In this document: in pieces, positions 20,376-29,942 of the stretch
Numbering within the stretch: position 1 is the first letter of the stretch
How the letters are laid out: each line of letters begins with the position of its first letter
Origin: a halophilic archaeon SHRA6
Lineage (GTDB): Archaea > Halobacteriota > Halobacteria > Halobacteriales > Haloferacaceae
Assembly (NCBI GenBank): GCA_005239175.1
Contig: SOPS01000001.1
Location: forward strand, 868,001-932,000
Length of the DNA: 64,000 nucleotides
Direction of reading: 5' to 3'
Translations under genes and position numbers: made by a program
Notes under the pieces: generated by a model
Seen by the model: only the letters and a program-made list of their open reading frames with translations
Databases searched by the model: none
Told to the model about the DNA's origin: nothing

Positions 20376-21101
20376 ATGAAAGCAGTTGTGCTCGCCGCAG
20401 GAAAGGGGACGCGTCTCCGTCCCCTGACCGAGGACAAACCGAAAGGAATGGTCGAGGTGGCCGGCAAGCCGATCCTTACGCACTGTTTCGAACAGCTTGC
20501 CGAGCTCGGCGCAGACGAATTCGTCGTTGTCGTGGGATACCTCAAAGAGAACATTATCGAACACTACGGCGACGAGTTCGAGGGCGTTCCGATCACGTAC
20601 GCCCACCAGCGTGACCAGTCTGGGTTGGCGCACGCGTTACTCACCGTCGAGGAGTACATCGACGACGACTTCATGTTGATGCTCGGAGACAACATCTTCC
20701 AGGCCAACCTCGCCGACGTTGTCAAGCGTCAGGAAGAAGATCGCGCTGATGCAGCGTTTCTTGTCGAAGAGGTCGACTGGGAGGACGCGAGCCGCTACGG
20801 CGTCTGTGATACGAACAAGTACGGCGAGATCACCGACGTGATCGAAAAACCAGATGATCCGCCATCGAACCTCGTGATGACCGGCTTCTACACGTTTACG
20901 CCCGCGATCTTCCACGCATGTCACCTCGTCCAGCCGTCGAACCGCGGCGAATACGAGATCAGCGAGGCGATCGATCTGCTGATCCAATCAGGGCGGACGA
21001 TCGACGCGATCCCGATCGACGGCTGGCGCCTCGACATCGGCTACCCAGAAGACCGCGACGAGGCCGAAGAGCGCCTGACCGACGCGGCGGCTGCTGAGTA
21101 A
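20376..21101 (+). CDS. aglF: UTP-glucose-1-phosphate uridylyltransferase AglF-like
   Basis: A 241-aa nucleotidyltransferase with the GxGTRxRP loop ([19 protein letters not shown]) and a catalytic lysine in FVEVAGKP-like position; later EKPDDPPSN and [13 protein letters not shown]. Lacking a left-handed helix domain, it is of the RmlA/GalU type. The next gene is UDP-glucose dehydrogenase, 5 bases downstream, matching the AglF-AglM pair that makes UDP-glucuronic acid for N-glycosylation in haloarchaea. TATA-like GATATATTCC lies 27-36 bases upstream. Confidence 0.88.
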   Translation: MKAVVLAAGKGTRLRPLTEDKPKGMVEVAGKPILTHCFEQLAELGADEFVVVVGYLKENIIEHYGDEFEGVPITYAHQRDQSGLAHALLTVEEYIDDDFMLMLGDNIFQANLADVVKRQEEDRADAAFLVEEVDWEDASRYGVCDTNKYGEITDVIEKPDDPPSNLVMTGFYTFTPAIFHACHLVQPSNRGEYEISEAIDLLIQSGRTIDAIPIDGWRLDIGYPEDRDEAEERLTDAAAAE

Positions 21102-21106
21102 CCGAC

Positions 21107-22405
21107 ATGCGAGTGTCAATCGTCGGCAGCGGCTACGTCGGCACGACGATCGCCGCGTGTTTCGCCGACCTGGGCCACGAGGTAGTGAATATCGACATCG
21201 ACGAGTCGATCGTCGAGCAACTCAACGCGGGCACGCCGCCGATCCACGAGCCAGGCCTTGAGGACCTCGTCAGCACCCACGCGGGCGATCGGCTCACCGC
21301 CTCGACGGACTACGCGGACCTGTTGGACACGGAGGTGACGTTCCTCGCGCTACCGACGCCATCCAACGAGGACGGCAGCAACGACACGAGTATCATCGAG
21401 GCGGCCGCCGAAACCCTCGGCGCTACGCTCGCGAGCAAATCCGATCGGCACCTCGTGGTCGTCAAAAGCACCGTCATCCCGGGGACCACAGAGACGGTCG
21501 TCGCGCCGGCCGTCGAGGCCGGCGGGGACCTCACACGCGGGGGGGACTTCGAGGTCGCAATGAACCCCGAGTTCCTCCGCGAGGGCACTGCGGTCGAGGA
21601 TTTCAGACATCCCGACAAGGTGGTCTTCGGCACCGACACCGAGTTCGCGGTCGATCGGCTCAACGCGGTGTTCGACTCGCTCGTCGAGGCTTCCGACGCC
21701 GATACCGCGGTCGTGGAGACGGGTATTCGCGAGGCGGAGATGATCAAGTACGCGAACAACGCGTTCCTCGCCTCGAAGGTCAGCCTCATCAACGAACTCG
21801 GCAACATCTGTAAAGCCTACGGCGTCGACAGCTACGAGGTCGCCGACGCGATCGGCCTGGACGATCGGATCGGTGCGCGGTTCCTCCGATCGGGGCTTGG
21901 TTGGGGCGGATCTTGCTTTTTGAAAGACGTCAGTGCGATCGCCGCGGCCGGCCGCGCGAAGGGGTACGACCCAGTCATGCTCGATGCGGCCGTGACAGTG
22001 AACGATCGACAACCGGTGCAGCTTCTCTCGCTCATGGATCGCCACGTCGACGTGGCGGGCGAGCGGGTCGCCGTCCTCGGGCTCTCATTTAAGCCGGGGA
22101 CCGATGACATCCGGAACGCTCGATCGATTCCAGTCATCGAGGGACTGCTCGAACGCGACGCGACGGTCGTCGCCTACGATCCCGTTGCGAGCGATCGCAT
22201 GCGCGAGCAGTTCCCCGACATCGAGTACGTGGACTCCCCGGAAGCGGCTGTCGACGGCGCGGCCGCCGCGCTCGTGGTCACCGAGTGGGACGAGATCGCT
22301 GCGCTCGACGATGCCTTCGACACGATGGCGACGCCCGTCGTCGTTGACGGTCGGCGGGCGATCGATCGCCGAGACGGGATTATCTACGAAGGACTGACCT
22401 GGTGA
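21107..22405 (+). CDS. aglM: UDP-glucose 6-dehydrogenase
   Basis: A 432-aa NAD-dependent four-electron dehydrogenase. N-terminal Rossmann [22 protein letters not shown], central helix with [20 protein letters not shown], catalytic Cys270 in [10 protein letters not shown], and the C-terminal domain with [21 protein letters not shown]. It oxidises UDP-glucose to UDP-glucuronate. It is co-operonic with aglF, so substrate passes from one enzyme to the other. Confidence 0.94.
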   Translation: MRVSIVGSGYVGTTIAACFADLGHEVVNIDIDESIVEQLNAGTPPIHEPGLEDLVSTHAGDRLTASTDYADLLDTEVTFLALPTPSNEDGSNDTSIIEAAAETLGATLASKSDRHLVVVKSTVIPGTTETVVAPAVEAGGDLTRGGDFEVAMNPEFLREGTAVEDFRHPDKVVFGTDTEFAVDRLNAVFDSLVEASDADTAVVETGIREAEMIKYANNAFLASKVSLINELGNICKAYGVDSYEVADAIGLDDRIGARFLRSGLGWGGSCFLKDVSAIAAAGRAKGYDPVMLDAAVTVNDRQPVQLLSLMDRHVDVAGERVAVLGLSFKPGTDDIRNARSIPVIEGLLERDATVVAYDPVASDRMREQFPDIEYVDSPEAAVDGAAAALVVTEWDEIAALDDAFDTMATPVVVDGRRAIDRRDGIIYEGLTW

Positions 22406-22449
22406 CGGCTCAGCGGGTTTGTACGGATCGCACAGCCGCTTTCGGCTTT

Positions 22450-23667
22450 TTATTCGCCGTCTCGATCGCGCGTCACAGCCTCGCCAACGCCTGTCCGAGC
22501 CCCGACGCCGAGGATAACCCCGGCGTTCAAGCTGGTATCGATCCCGGTATTGGTTCGATCGCCGACCACGACGCCGAGCTTTCGCCGAGTCGTGTCGACG
22601 CGATCGCCTTTGACGGTCATCCGCACCGACTCCCCGTCGTGTCTGAGGTTCGCGACGATCGTCCCAGCGCCGAAGTTCACGTCTTCGCCGAGGATCGAAT
22701 CGCCGACGTACGAGAGGTGGCCGATCGCGGTGTCGGCCATGATGATCGAGTTTTTGACCTCGACCGCGTTGCCGATCCGGACGTCTTCGCCGACGACGGT
22801 TGCCCCGCGGACGTAGCAGTTCGGCCCCACGTCCGCGCCTGATTGGACGATCACCGGCCCGTTGATGTACGCGCCCGATCGGACGCGTGCGCCGTCCTCG
22901 ACGACCACCGGACCATTGAGCGTCGCACCGTCCTCGACGGTGCCGTCGAGGCGCTGGGCTGGCTCACCAGCCTCGTCGAGTTCGCTCAAGAGAACCTCGT
23001 TGGCGGCCAGTAGCTCCCACGGCCGGCCGACGTCAAGCCACGTGCCGTCGTACTCGACGGCTGCGACGCGTTCGCCGGCAGTCAAGAGGTGTTCGATCGA
23101 CTCGGTGATCTCGTACTCGCCGCGTTCGCTCGATTCGGTCCGATCGATCGCGTCGAACACACTCGGTCGAAACGCGTACAGCCCGACGTTGATCTGGTTC
23201 GACGGCGGGTCGTCGGGCTTTTCGTACAGCGCCGTGACCTCGTCGTCTTCAGTATCGACAACACCGTACGAGGAGGGATCGTCGACGGTCGTCACCGCGA
23301 TCGCGTGACCCTCGGCCGCGGCGAGCTGTTCGATGACGTCTCGATCGACCACGACATCGCCATTGAGTACGAGAAACGGACCTGAAACCACGTCTTCGGT
23401 CTGGCCGATCGCGTGGGCGGTCCCGAGTCGCTCGGCCTGTTCAACGTACGCGACTGGGATACCCTCGAAGGTATCGCCGATCGCCGCCTCGATCGATTCA
23501 CGCTCGTAGCCAACGACGAGCACAAACCGATCGACGAGTCCGACACACTGTGACAGTACGCGTTCGAGCAACGTCGTGCCCCCGACGGGCAACAGCGGCT
23601 TCGGGCGCGTTTCGGTCAACGGCCGCATCCGGGTTCCCTTTCCGGCGGCCATGATCACGGCGTCCAT
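22450..23667 (-). CDS. glmU: bifunctional sugar-1-phosphate nucleotidylyltransferase/acetyltransferase (GlmU-type)
   Basis: A 405-aa two-domain enzyme. Residues 1-230 form the nucleotidyltransferase (MAAGKGTRMRPLTETRPKP). From about residue 245 on there are hexapeptide repeats of a left-handed beta helix (VEDGATLNGPVVVEDGARVR, then SGADVGPNCYVRGATVVGEDVRIG). Such archaeal GlmU-like enzymes make UDP-N-acetylglucosamine from glucosamine-1-phosphate. The neighbour on the same strand is glmM, which makes that substrate, strongly supporting the call. Confidence 0.88.
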   Translation of the reverse strand: MDAVIMAAGKGTRMRPLTETRPKPLLPVGGTTLLERVLSQCVGLVDRFVLVVGYERESIEAAIGDTFEGIPVAYVEQAERLGTAHAIGQTEDVVSGPFLVLNGDVVVDRDVIEQLAAAEGHAIAVTTVDDPSSYGVVDTEDDEVTALYEKPDDPPSNQINVGLYAFRPSVFDAIDRTESSERGEYEITESIEHLLTAGERVAAVEYDGTWLDVGRPWELLAANEVLLSELDEAGEPAQRLDGTVEDGATLNGPVVVEDGARVRSGAYINGPVIVQSGADVGPNCYVRGATVVGEDVRIGNAVEVKNSIIMADTAIGHLSYVGDSILGEDVNFGAGTIVANLRHDGESVRMTVKGDRVDTTRRKLGVVVGDRTNTGIDTSLNAGVILGVGARTGVGEAVTRDRDGE

Positions 23668-23743
23668 ACAATTGGGTCACGGACCGATCGGAAATATCGT
23701 TCGGCTATCCGCACGGTTTGGATCAGGGAACGCTTCGAACTGT

Positions 23744-25069
23744 TCAGGCCTTCTCTTCGATCACAGTCGTCACGTACGATCGCCCAACGGCCGCGAGTTC
23801 GTCTGCGCGATCGTCGGTCCGTGCCTCCGCAGTGACTCGAACGATCGGCTCGGTCCCACTGGCGCGGACGAGGAACCACCCGTCGTCGGTTTCGACACGA
23901 ACGCCGTCGATCGTTGAGACCGAATCGTACGCCGCGGTCAACCGATCGGCGACCGTCTCCATGACTGCGGCCTTTGCGGTCGTTTCGTGGCTCTCACGCC
24001 GAATCGGGTACTGTTCGATCGCTCCGACCGCATCTGATAGTGAGCCCACACGATCGACAAATGCGGCCAGCTGGGCGGCAGCGAACGGCCCGTCCGGACA
24101 CAGCGTCGCCGCGGGCCAGATCCACGCACCGCTGGGTTCGCCACCGAAGACAACGCCGTCCTCGCGGGCGGCCTCTGCGACGTAGACGTCACCAACTCGC
24201 GTGCGAACCACGGATGCGTCGATCGCGGCCAACGCGTCCTCGACCGCGAGGCTCGTGTTCACCGGCATCGCGACCCGATCGCCCGCGTCGGCGACATCGC
24301 GGGCGAACAGCGCCAACAGGGCGTCACCGGGAACGAACGAGCCAGTCTCGTCGACGGCCATCATCCGATCGGCGTCGCCGTCGTGGGCAATCCCGAGATC
24401 GGCGTCCGTGGCGGCGACCGCTGCTGCCAGCGTCGTACAGTTTTCCGCGGTGGGCTCGCTTGGTCGTGCTGGAAACCGGCCGTCTGGACCCTCATTGAGC
24501 GTCTCGACTGTGCAGCCGATCGACCGCAACGCGCGGACTGTCACACCGCCGGCGCCGTTGCCGATGTCGACGAGTACCCGAAGCCCGTCAACGGGATCGA
24601 CCGCCGCAGCGATCGCCGCGGCATGGCGGTCGATCGCCCCCTCGAAGAACTCGCGATCGCCGACCGCGTCCCAGGCGGCGGGCTCGAAGGACTCGCCCTC
24701 GACGAGTTCCGTAATCCGGGCACGCCGATCGGCGTCGAAGGCCATCCCCGACGGCGTCCATAGTTTGATTCCGTTGTCCGTGGGCGGGTTGTGCGAGGCG
24801 GTGATCGAGACACCCGCGTCCGCATCGGCCCAGGCGACGCTGCGGGCGATCGTCGGCGTTGACGCCATCCCCACGTCTGTGACCTCGCCGCCGCACTCGC
24901 GGATTCCAGCCGCCAGCGCGTCCGCGAGCAACGGGCCTGTCGTTCGCGGATCGCGTCCGACGACGACCCGATCGGCCCCGTCGGCGACAAGCGCTCGACC
25001 AATGGACAGCGCCAGCCCCGCGGTGATTTCCTCGCCGAACCGCCCACGAACGCCACTCGTTCCGAACAT
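23744..25069 (-). CDS. glmM: phosphoglucosamine mutase
   Basis: A 441-aa alpha-D-phosphohexomutase. The N-terminus MFGTSGVRGRFGEEIT is the family hallmark. The phosphoserine loop TASHNPPTDNGIK places Ser92 as the phosphorylated residue, the metal loop reads DGDADRMMAVDE, and the C-terminal phosphate loop RASGTEPIVRVTAEA is intact. It converts glucosamine-6-phosphate to glucosamine-1-phosphate for glmU just downstream. ATG 25069 was chosen over the 22-codon extension. Confidence 0.92.
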   Translation of the reverse strand: MFGTSGVRGRFGEEITAGLALSIGRALVADGADRVVVGRDPRTTGPLLADALAAGIRECGGEVTDVGMASTPTIARSVAWADADAGVSITASHNPPTDNGIKLWTPSGMAFDADRRARITELVEGESFEPAAWDAVGDREFFEGAIDRHAAAIAAAVDPVDGLRVLVDIGNGAGGVTVRALRSIGCTVETLNEGPDGRFPARPSEPTAENCTTLAAAVAATDADLGIAHDGDADRMMAVDETGSFVPGDALLALFARDVADAGDRVAMPVNTSLAVEDALAAIDASVVRTRVGDVYVAEAAREDGVVFGGEPSGAWIWPAATLCPDGPFAAAQLAAFVDRVGSLSDAVGAIEQYPIRRESHETTAKAAVMETVADRLTAAYDSVSTIDGVRVETDDGWFLVRASGTEPIVRVTAEARTDDRADELAAVGRSYVTTVIEEKA

Positions 25070-25182
25070 GTCTTGGTGGTAGTTCAACCGCGATCGATGA
25101 TATAGGTGGGTGGTGCGGTGTGCAGGACAGATCACCCGGACAGCTGCGGTGCGATCGCACCGCGCGATCGCCGACCCGCAGC

Positions 25183-25190
25183 GTTTTATT
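25183..25190 (+). promoter_or_regulatory. TATA box of mutS
   Basis: GTTTTATT lies 23-30 bases before the mutS ATG at 25213, the expected leaderless spacing. Confidence 0.5.
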
Positions 25191-25212
25191 CGGCGGCACG
25201 AACACCACGACT

Positions 25213-27945
25213 ATGGCAGACGGAATCGTCGGGGAGTTCCTGTCGCTGAAAGCCGACAGCGACGCCGATCTGTTGGCGATGCAGTGCGGCGATTTCTACG
25301 AGTTCTTCGCCGATGACGCCGAGACGGTCGGCGACGTGCTCGATCTGGCAGTCTCACAGAAGTCCTCACACGGCTCGTCGTACCCGATGGCGGGCGTGCC
25401 GCTCTCTGAGCTCACGCCGTATCTCAAAGCACTCGTCGAGCGCGGCTACCGGGTTGCGGTGGCCGATCAGCGTGAAACCGACAACGGCGAGATCTACCGC
25501 GAGATCGTCCGGACAGTCACCCCCGGGACCTTGCTTGAGACGACCGACGCGGCCGCACAGTACCTCGCGGGGATCGTCGCGGCTGGGACAGTTGCGACAG
25601 GAGACGACAACACCGACGGCCCGTATGGCCTCGCATTTGCGGACGTAACGACTGGCCGGTTTCTCCTCACAGAAGTCGAGACGATCGACGACGCCCACGC
25701 TGAGCTGTACCGATTTGCCCCCGCCGAACTCCTTCCCGGGCCGGGGCTGCGAAACGACGACGACTTCCTGAGTCGAATCCGAGAGGACCTCGACAGTTCA
25801 GTAACACTGCACGAGACGAACGCGTTCGCCCCTGGACGGGCGACGCACGCGATTCGATCGACTTTCGGCGAGGAGACCCTCGACAGCATTGGGGTTGATT
25901 CAACGGTGGCGATCGCCGCCGCTGGCGCCGTGTTGTCGTACGTCGACGCGACCGGTGTGGGGGTCACCCAGTCGATGACGCGGTTGCAGGCGTACGCAGA
26001 CGATTCTGGGGTGGCCCTCGATGCGACCACCCAGCGAAATCTTGAGCTCGTCGAGACGATGCGCGGGGATCGATCGGGATCGCTGTTCGAGACGATCGAC
26101 CACACCGTCACCGCTCCCGGCACACGGCTGCTTCGGGAGTGGCTCACCCGGCCAAGCTGCGATCGAGCCGCGTTGCAGCGTCGCCACGACGCCGTCGAGG
26201 CATTGGCATCCGCCGCGCTGGCCCGCGATCGAATCCGCGATCGACTGTCTGGGGGCTACGATCTCGAACGGCTCGCGAGCATGGCCGCAAGCGGAAGCGC
26301 CAACGCCCGCGATCTCACGTCGGTCGCAACGACGCTGTCGATCCTCCCACAGCTGGCCGATGACATTGCGGACACCGAACTCGCGGACTCGCCGCTTTCG
26401 GCGATCGTCGACCGGCCCGATCGACAGGCCACCGAAGCGCTCGCCGCAGAGCTCGAGGCGGCGATCGCCGAAGAGCCACCGGCAACCGTCACACAGGGCG
26501 GACTGTTCGCGTACGGCTACGATGACGAACTTGACGAGCTGATCGACGAACACGACGGAGCACTGGAGTGGATCAACGGGCTGGCCGATCGTGTCAAACG
26601 CCAGTACGGGCTCACCCACGTCACCGTCGATCGCAACACGACCGACGGCTACTACATTCAGGTCGGCAAGTCCGAAGCCGACGACGTGCCCGACTCGTTC
26701 ACGCACGTGAAAACGCTGAAGAACTCGAAACGGTTCGTCACCGACGAACTGGCCGAACGCGAGCGCCAGATCCTTCGACTCGAGGAGGTCCGTGGCGAAC
26801 TGGAACGGGAACTCTTCGAGGAACTTCGCGAACGGGTCGCCGATCGATCGGCGCTGTTGCAGGACGTCGGGCGTGCGCTCGCGGAGATCGACGCGCTCGC
26901 TTCTTTCGGGACACACGCCGCCAAACGCGGCTGGACCCGACCGACACTCACGGAGCCGGGGACGATCGAGATTGAGGCGGGGAGACACCCGGTCGTCGAG
27001 ACGACGACGGAGTTCGTCCCGAACGATCTCCGACTGGGCGGCGATCGCCGCCTCTTGCTCGTCACGGGGCCGAATATGAGCGGGAAGTCGACGTATATGC
27101 GGCAGGCCGCGCTCATCACGCTGCTCGCACAGGCAGGGAGCTTCGTGCCCGCCCGCGAGGCGACGATCGGCGTCGTCGACGGGATCTACACACGCGTGGG
27201 CGCGCTCGACGAACTCGCCCAGGGGCGATCGACGTTCATGGTCGAGATGCAGGAGCTCTCGAACATCCTTCATTCGGCGACCGAGGAGTCGCTCGTGATC
27301 CTCGACGAGGTCGGCCGCGGGACCGCCACCTACGACGGCATCTCGATCGCCTGGGCGGCCACCGAGTACCTCCACAACGAGATCCGCGCGAAGACACTGT
27401 TTGCGACCCACTACCACGAACTCACGACGCTCGCCGAACACCTCCCACGGGTCGAAAACGTCCACATCGACGTCGATGAGCGCGACGGCGACGTGACCTT
27501 CCTGCGGACGGTCCGAGACGGCCCGACCGATCGCTCCTACGGCGTCCACGTGGCTGATCTCGCCGGCGTGCCCGCCCCAGTTGTCGATCGGGCCGGCGAC
27601 GTGCTCGATCGGCTCCGCGAGGAGAAGGCGATCGAGGCCAGAGGCGGCGAGGGAAGCGAACCCGTGCAGGCCGTCTTCGATCTCGCAAGCGGACAGTTCA
27701 CGACAGGGCGTGCTGAGGCGGCAACCAACGGTGGACCTGCAGGCGGCGATCGCGAAACCGATCGACAAGAGAGCAACGAGAAGAAGTCCAACGCTGGCCT
27801 CGATCCCGAAGCCGAGTCTGTCGTGGCCGAGTTGGCGGGGATCGACGTCAACGAAACATCCCCGATCGAGCTCATGGCGAAAGTACAGTCGTGGCAGGAG
27901 TCACTCGAAGACACCGGGGCGGAGCCACCGGATCGATCGGGCTGA
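25213..27945 (+). CDS. mutS: DNA mismatch recognition protein MutS (MutS1 type)
   Basis: A 910-aa protein with the mismatch-stacking motif F28-Y29-E30 (CGDFYEFF) in domain I, so a true MutS1 rather than a MutS2/5 paralogue. The core and clamp are followed by the ATPase: Walker A GPNMSGKST (619-627), Walker B VILDEVGRGTATYDG and FATHYHEL. The C-terminal 100 residues form an acidic, variable linker (ETDRQESNEKKSNAG) ending in a short helical tail. mutL lies 14 kb away in this window. It is very rich in the palindrome CGATCG. Confidence 0.95.
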   Translation: MADGIVGEFLSLKADSDADLLAMQCGDFYEFFADDAETVGDVLDLAVSQKSSHGSSYPMAGVPLSELTPYLKALVERGYRVAVADQRETDNGEIYREIVRTVTPGTLLETTDAAAQYLAGIVAAGTVATGDDNTDGPYGLAFADVTTGRFLLTEVETIDDAHAELYRFAPAELLPGPGLRNDDDFLSRIREDLDSSVTLHETNAFAPGRATHAIRSTFGEETLDSIGVDSTVAIAAAGAVLSYVDATGVGVTQSMTRLQAYADDSGVALDATTQRNLELVETMRGDRSGSLFETIDHTVTAPGTRLLREWLTRPSCDRAALQRRHDAVEALASAALARDRIRDRLSGGYDLERLASMAASGSANARDLTSVATTLSILPQLADDIADTELADSPLSAIVDRPDRQATEALAAELEAAIAEEPPATVTQGGLFAYGYDDELDELIDEHDGALEWINGLADRVKRQYGLTHVTVDRNTTDGYYIQVGKSEADDVPDSFTHVKTLKNSKRFVTDELAERERQILRLEEVRGELERELFEELRERVADRSALLQDVGRALAEIDALASFGTHAAKRGWTRPTLTEPGTIEIEAGRHPVVETTTEFVPNDLRLGGDRRLLLVTGPNMSGKSTYMRQAALITLLAQAGSFVPAREATIGVVDGIYTRVGALDELAQGRSTFMVEMQELSNILHSATEESLVILDEVGRGTATYDGISIAWAATEYLHNEIRAKTLFATHYHELTTLAEHLPRVENVHIDVDERDGDVTFLRTVRDGPTDRSYGVHVADLAGVPAPVVDRAGDVLDRLREEKAIEARGGEGSEPVQAVFDLASGQFTTGRAEAATNGGPAGGDRETDRQESNEKKSNAGLDPEAESVVAELAGIDVNETSPIELMAKVQSWQESLEDTGAEPPDRSG

Positions 27946-27985
27946 CTGCGTAGAAGGATTCTCGATTGGCTACGATCGGGGGCGG

Positions 27986-27992
27986 TATTTAA
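27986..27992 (+). promoter_or_regulatory. TATA box of the UspA gene
   Basis: TATTTAA lies 29-35 bases before the ATG at 28021. Confidence 0.5.
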
Positions 27993-28020
27993 TTCCCAAT
28001 CGGTCCAAAGACAATACACA

Positions 28021-28446
28021 ATGTACGACTCAATTCTCATCCCGACCGATGGTAGCAAAACGGTCGAAAACACGCTCACACACGCGATTCCGCTCGCGAA
28101 AGACAACGACGCAACCATCCACGCGCTGTACGTCCTTGACAGACGAATCGTCCAGGCGAGTTCCGAGGAACTCCGCACGGACGTGTCCAGCGACCTCCGC
28201 GAGCAGGGCGAAGCCGCCCTCGCGACGGTTGCAGACCGAGCCGAGACGGCGGGCGTCGAAAGCGAGTCTGCGATCGTCGAAGGAACTCCCGACAAGGCGA
28301 TCGTCCGCTACGCCGACGAACACGGCATCGACGTGATCGTCATCGGAACGCACGGCAAAACACCGCGCGAAAAGCTCGAGAGCCTCGGGAGCGTCTCCGA
28401 TCGGGTCGTCGACAATGCGCCCGTTCCGGTGTTCGTCATCAAGTAA
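28021..28446 (+). CDS. universal stress protein, UspA family
   Basis: A 141-aa single UspA domain. The N-terminal YDSILIPTDGSKTVENTLTHAI and the C-terminal ATP-binding G-2x-G-9x-G(S/T) loop IGTHGKTPREKLESLGSVSDRVV are present, so it probably binds ATP. Function in stress is inferred from family only. It is convergent with the AbrB gene, with 12 bases between stops. Confidence 0.9.
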   Translation: MYDSILIPTDGSKTVENTLTHAIPLAKDNDATIHALYVLDRRIVQASSEELRTDVSSDLREQGEAALATVADRAETAGVESESAIVEGTPDKAIVRYADEHGIDVIVIGTHGKTPREKLESLGSVSDRVVDNAPVPVFVIK

Positions 28447-28458
28447 TGCTGCGGCGAC

Positions 28459-28608
28459 TCACTGCTCGCGTTTTTTGACCACGATACGACCGTCTTCGAC
28501 GTGCCATTCGACACGGTCGCCCTCTTTGAGATCGAGGAAGTTCCGCACTGGTTTTGGGACTGTCGTGAGGTTCTTTTCGGAGATTTTCGTATCGGTCAGG
28601 TTTCCCAT
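28459..28608 (-). CDS. AbrB/MazE/SpoVT-type DNA-binding protein (49 aa)
   Basis: A 49-aa swapped-hairpin AbrB protein: TKISEKNLTTVPKPVRNFLD then LKEGDRVEWHVEDGRIVVKK is the complete AbrB fold and nothing more. It would bind DNA as a dimer. No toxin-type gene follows. The ATG at 28608 is preceded by a TATA-like TGTATATG at leaderless distance, flanked by an inverted repeat, suggesting self-regulation. It sits just beyond the end of the cox cluster on the same strand; a role there is unproven. Confidence 0.85.
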   Translation of the reverse strand: MGNLTDTKISEKNLTTVPKPVRNFLDLKEGDRVEWHVEDGRIVVKKREQ

Positions 28609-28617
28609 TGTTGTAGC

Positions 28618-28640
28618 CTATGTGAATAGCATATACATAG
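28618..28640. promoter_or_regulatory. inverted repeat around the AbrB-gene TATA box
   Basis: CTATGT (28618-28623) and ACATAG (28635-28640) are perfect inverted 6-mers, separated by 11 bases that contain the TATA-like ATAGCATATA. It lies 10-32 bases before the start codon, a likely operator. Confidence 0.45.
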
Positions 28641-28703
28641 TTTTCGCGAAGTGATCGCCGCCAATCGCGTGCTGTCAGATTGCCACGGCGATCATCGGGG
28701 TGT

Positions 28704-29942
28704 TCAACTCGACGGCTCGATCGACACTCGCTCGTGGATGTGTCCCTTCCGGGTTTTGAGGTGCGTCGGATCGCGGTCGTTCGACACCGCGAGCGCTTCT
28801 GCGACGATGCTGTGGGCAATCTGGTACGGCGAGCCGCCGCCGAGGTCGAGGCCGATCGGGGTGTACAGCCGCGATCGATCCGCCGCAGACAGCGTCCGCC
28901 CCGCCTCGACGAACGCTTCGTGCATCTGCTCGAAGCGCTCGCGAGGTCCCATGAGCCCGATGTATGGTACCGACGAATCCAACAGCGTCTCGACTGTCAG
29001 CTGGTCGTCGACAAAGTTGTGCGTCATCACGACCGCGTACGTTCGCTCGTCCAGGGAGAGATTCTCGTCGATCGACGCTGGAGCGGTCGTCACCGTTCGA
29101 TCTGCGGCGGGGAACTTCTCTGCGAGATCGATCGCCCCTCGGAAGCCGACGACCGTCACTCGGAAGTCGTTTTTCGCCGCCAGTTCTGTCACTGGACCGA
29201 CGTCGTGGCCCGTTCCGAAGACGACGAGTTCGTCTGGCGCGGCGAGTCCGTCGATGAACACGGCGATCGACTCGCCGTCGACGGTCACCGACACTGTATC
29301 TGCCTTCCCGAGACGAGCCAACTCGGCGGCGGGGTCGGTCAGTTGGTCGATCGGCCAGTCCGGCGTGTCACTGTCGTCGATCGCGCCCTCAGCGTCGTCA
29401 ATCGCGCCCTCGACGTCGTCAATCGCACCCTCGGGGTCTCCGATTGCGTCTCCGGTGGGTGTTTCGAACCGATCGGAAGCGGGATCGTAGTAGCAGCGAT
29501 CGCCCGCAGAGAGCGAGTCGTGTTCGGATGAAATCACCGTGAGAACACCAATGTCGCGGCCATCTTCGAAAGCGTCGATCGCCGGGCGGTACGTCTCGGT
29601 CAACGGCTCTAAGAGGACTTCGATGATACCGTTACAGCCCACACCGAGGCCCCAAACGTCCTCCTCGTCGTCTTCCATGAGGTCGTAGGTGACGACCCGT
29701 GGGTGGCCCTCCTCGCGAACCTCGTCAGCGACGCGGAGCAGTTCGTCCTCCAGACAGCCGGCGGTGATGCTGCCGGTGCCGGCTCCCGCGGCGTCGAGCA
29801 GCATCTTCGCGCCGGGACGGCGATAGGCGTTGCCCTCGACGCGGACAACCGTCGCAAGGACATCCGTTCCGTCCGCATCCAGTCGATCGCGGACGCGCTG
29901 TACGACTTCCGTCTCCGGTACGCTCCAGTTCCTTCGTGTCAT
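28704..29942 (-). CDS. XdhC/CoxI-family molybdoenzyme maturation protein
   Basis: A 412-aa protein. The N-terminal XdhC_CoxI domain (about 1-115) has LATVVRVEGNAYRRPGAKML and the conserved cysteine in SITAGCLEDELL. The C-terminal Rossmann domain (about 250-390) has LVVFGTGHDVGPVTELA and YIGLMGPRERFEQM. XdhC-type proteins bind Mo cofactor and promote its sulfuration and insertion into xanthine-dehydrogenase-family enzymes. A linker at about residues 165-190 carries a 7-residue acidic repeat (AIDDVEG). It overlaps the DUF364 gene by 4 bases and is the last gene of the cox cluster. Confidence 0.88.
   Translation of the reverse strand: MTRRNWSVPETEVVQRVRDRLDADGTDVLATVVRVEGNAYRRPGAKMLLDAAGAGTGSITAGCLEDELLRVADEVREEGHPRVVTYDLMEDDEEDVWGLGVGCNGIIEVLLEPLTETYRPAIDAFEDGRDIGVLTVISSEHDSLSAGDRCYYDPASDRFETPTGDAIGDPEGAIDDVEGAIDDAEGAIDDSDTPDWPIDQLTDPAAELARLGKADTVSVTVDGESIAVFIDGLAAPDELVVFGTGHDVGPVTELAAKNDFRVTVVGFRGAIDLAEKFPAADRTVTTAPASIDENLSLDERTYAVVMTHNFVDDQLTVETLLDSSVPYIGLMGPRERFEQMHEAFVEAGRTLSAADRSRLYTPIGLDLGGGSPYQIAHSIVAEALAVSNDRDPTHLKTRKGHIHERVSIEPSS
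29373..29448. repeat. in-frame 21-bp repeat inside the XdhC gene
   Basis: Three full units at 29373, 29394 and 29415, plus a partial fourth, encode AIDD(V/A/S)EG-type heptapeptides between the two domains. Confidence 0.85.

Noticed and set aside
25900-27768. 622-codon open frame opposite mutS
   Set aside because: It is an antisense shadow: mutS on the other strand has intact MutS motifs. Long open antisense frames are expected in GC-rich DNA. The same applies to the long frames opposite EF-2, rpoA1, rpoB and DUF460.
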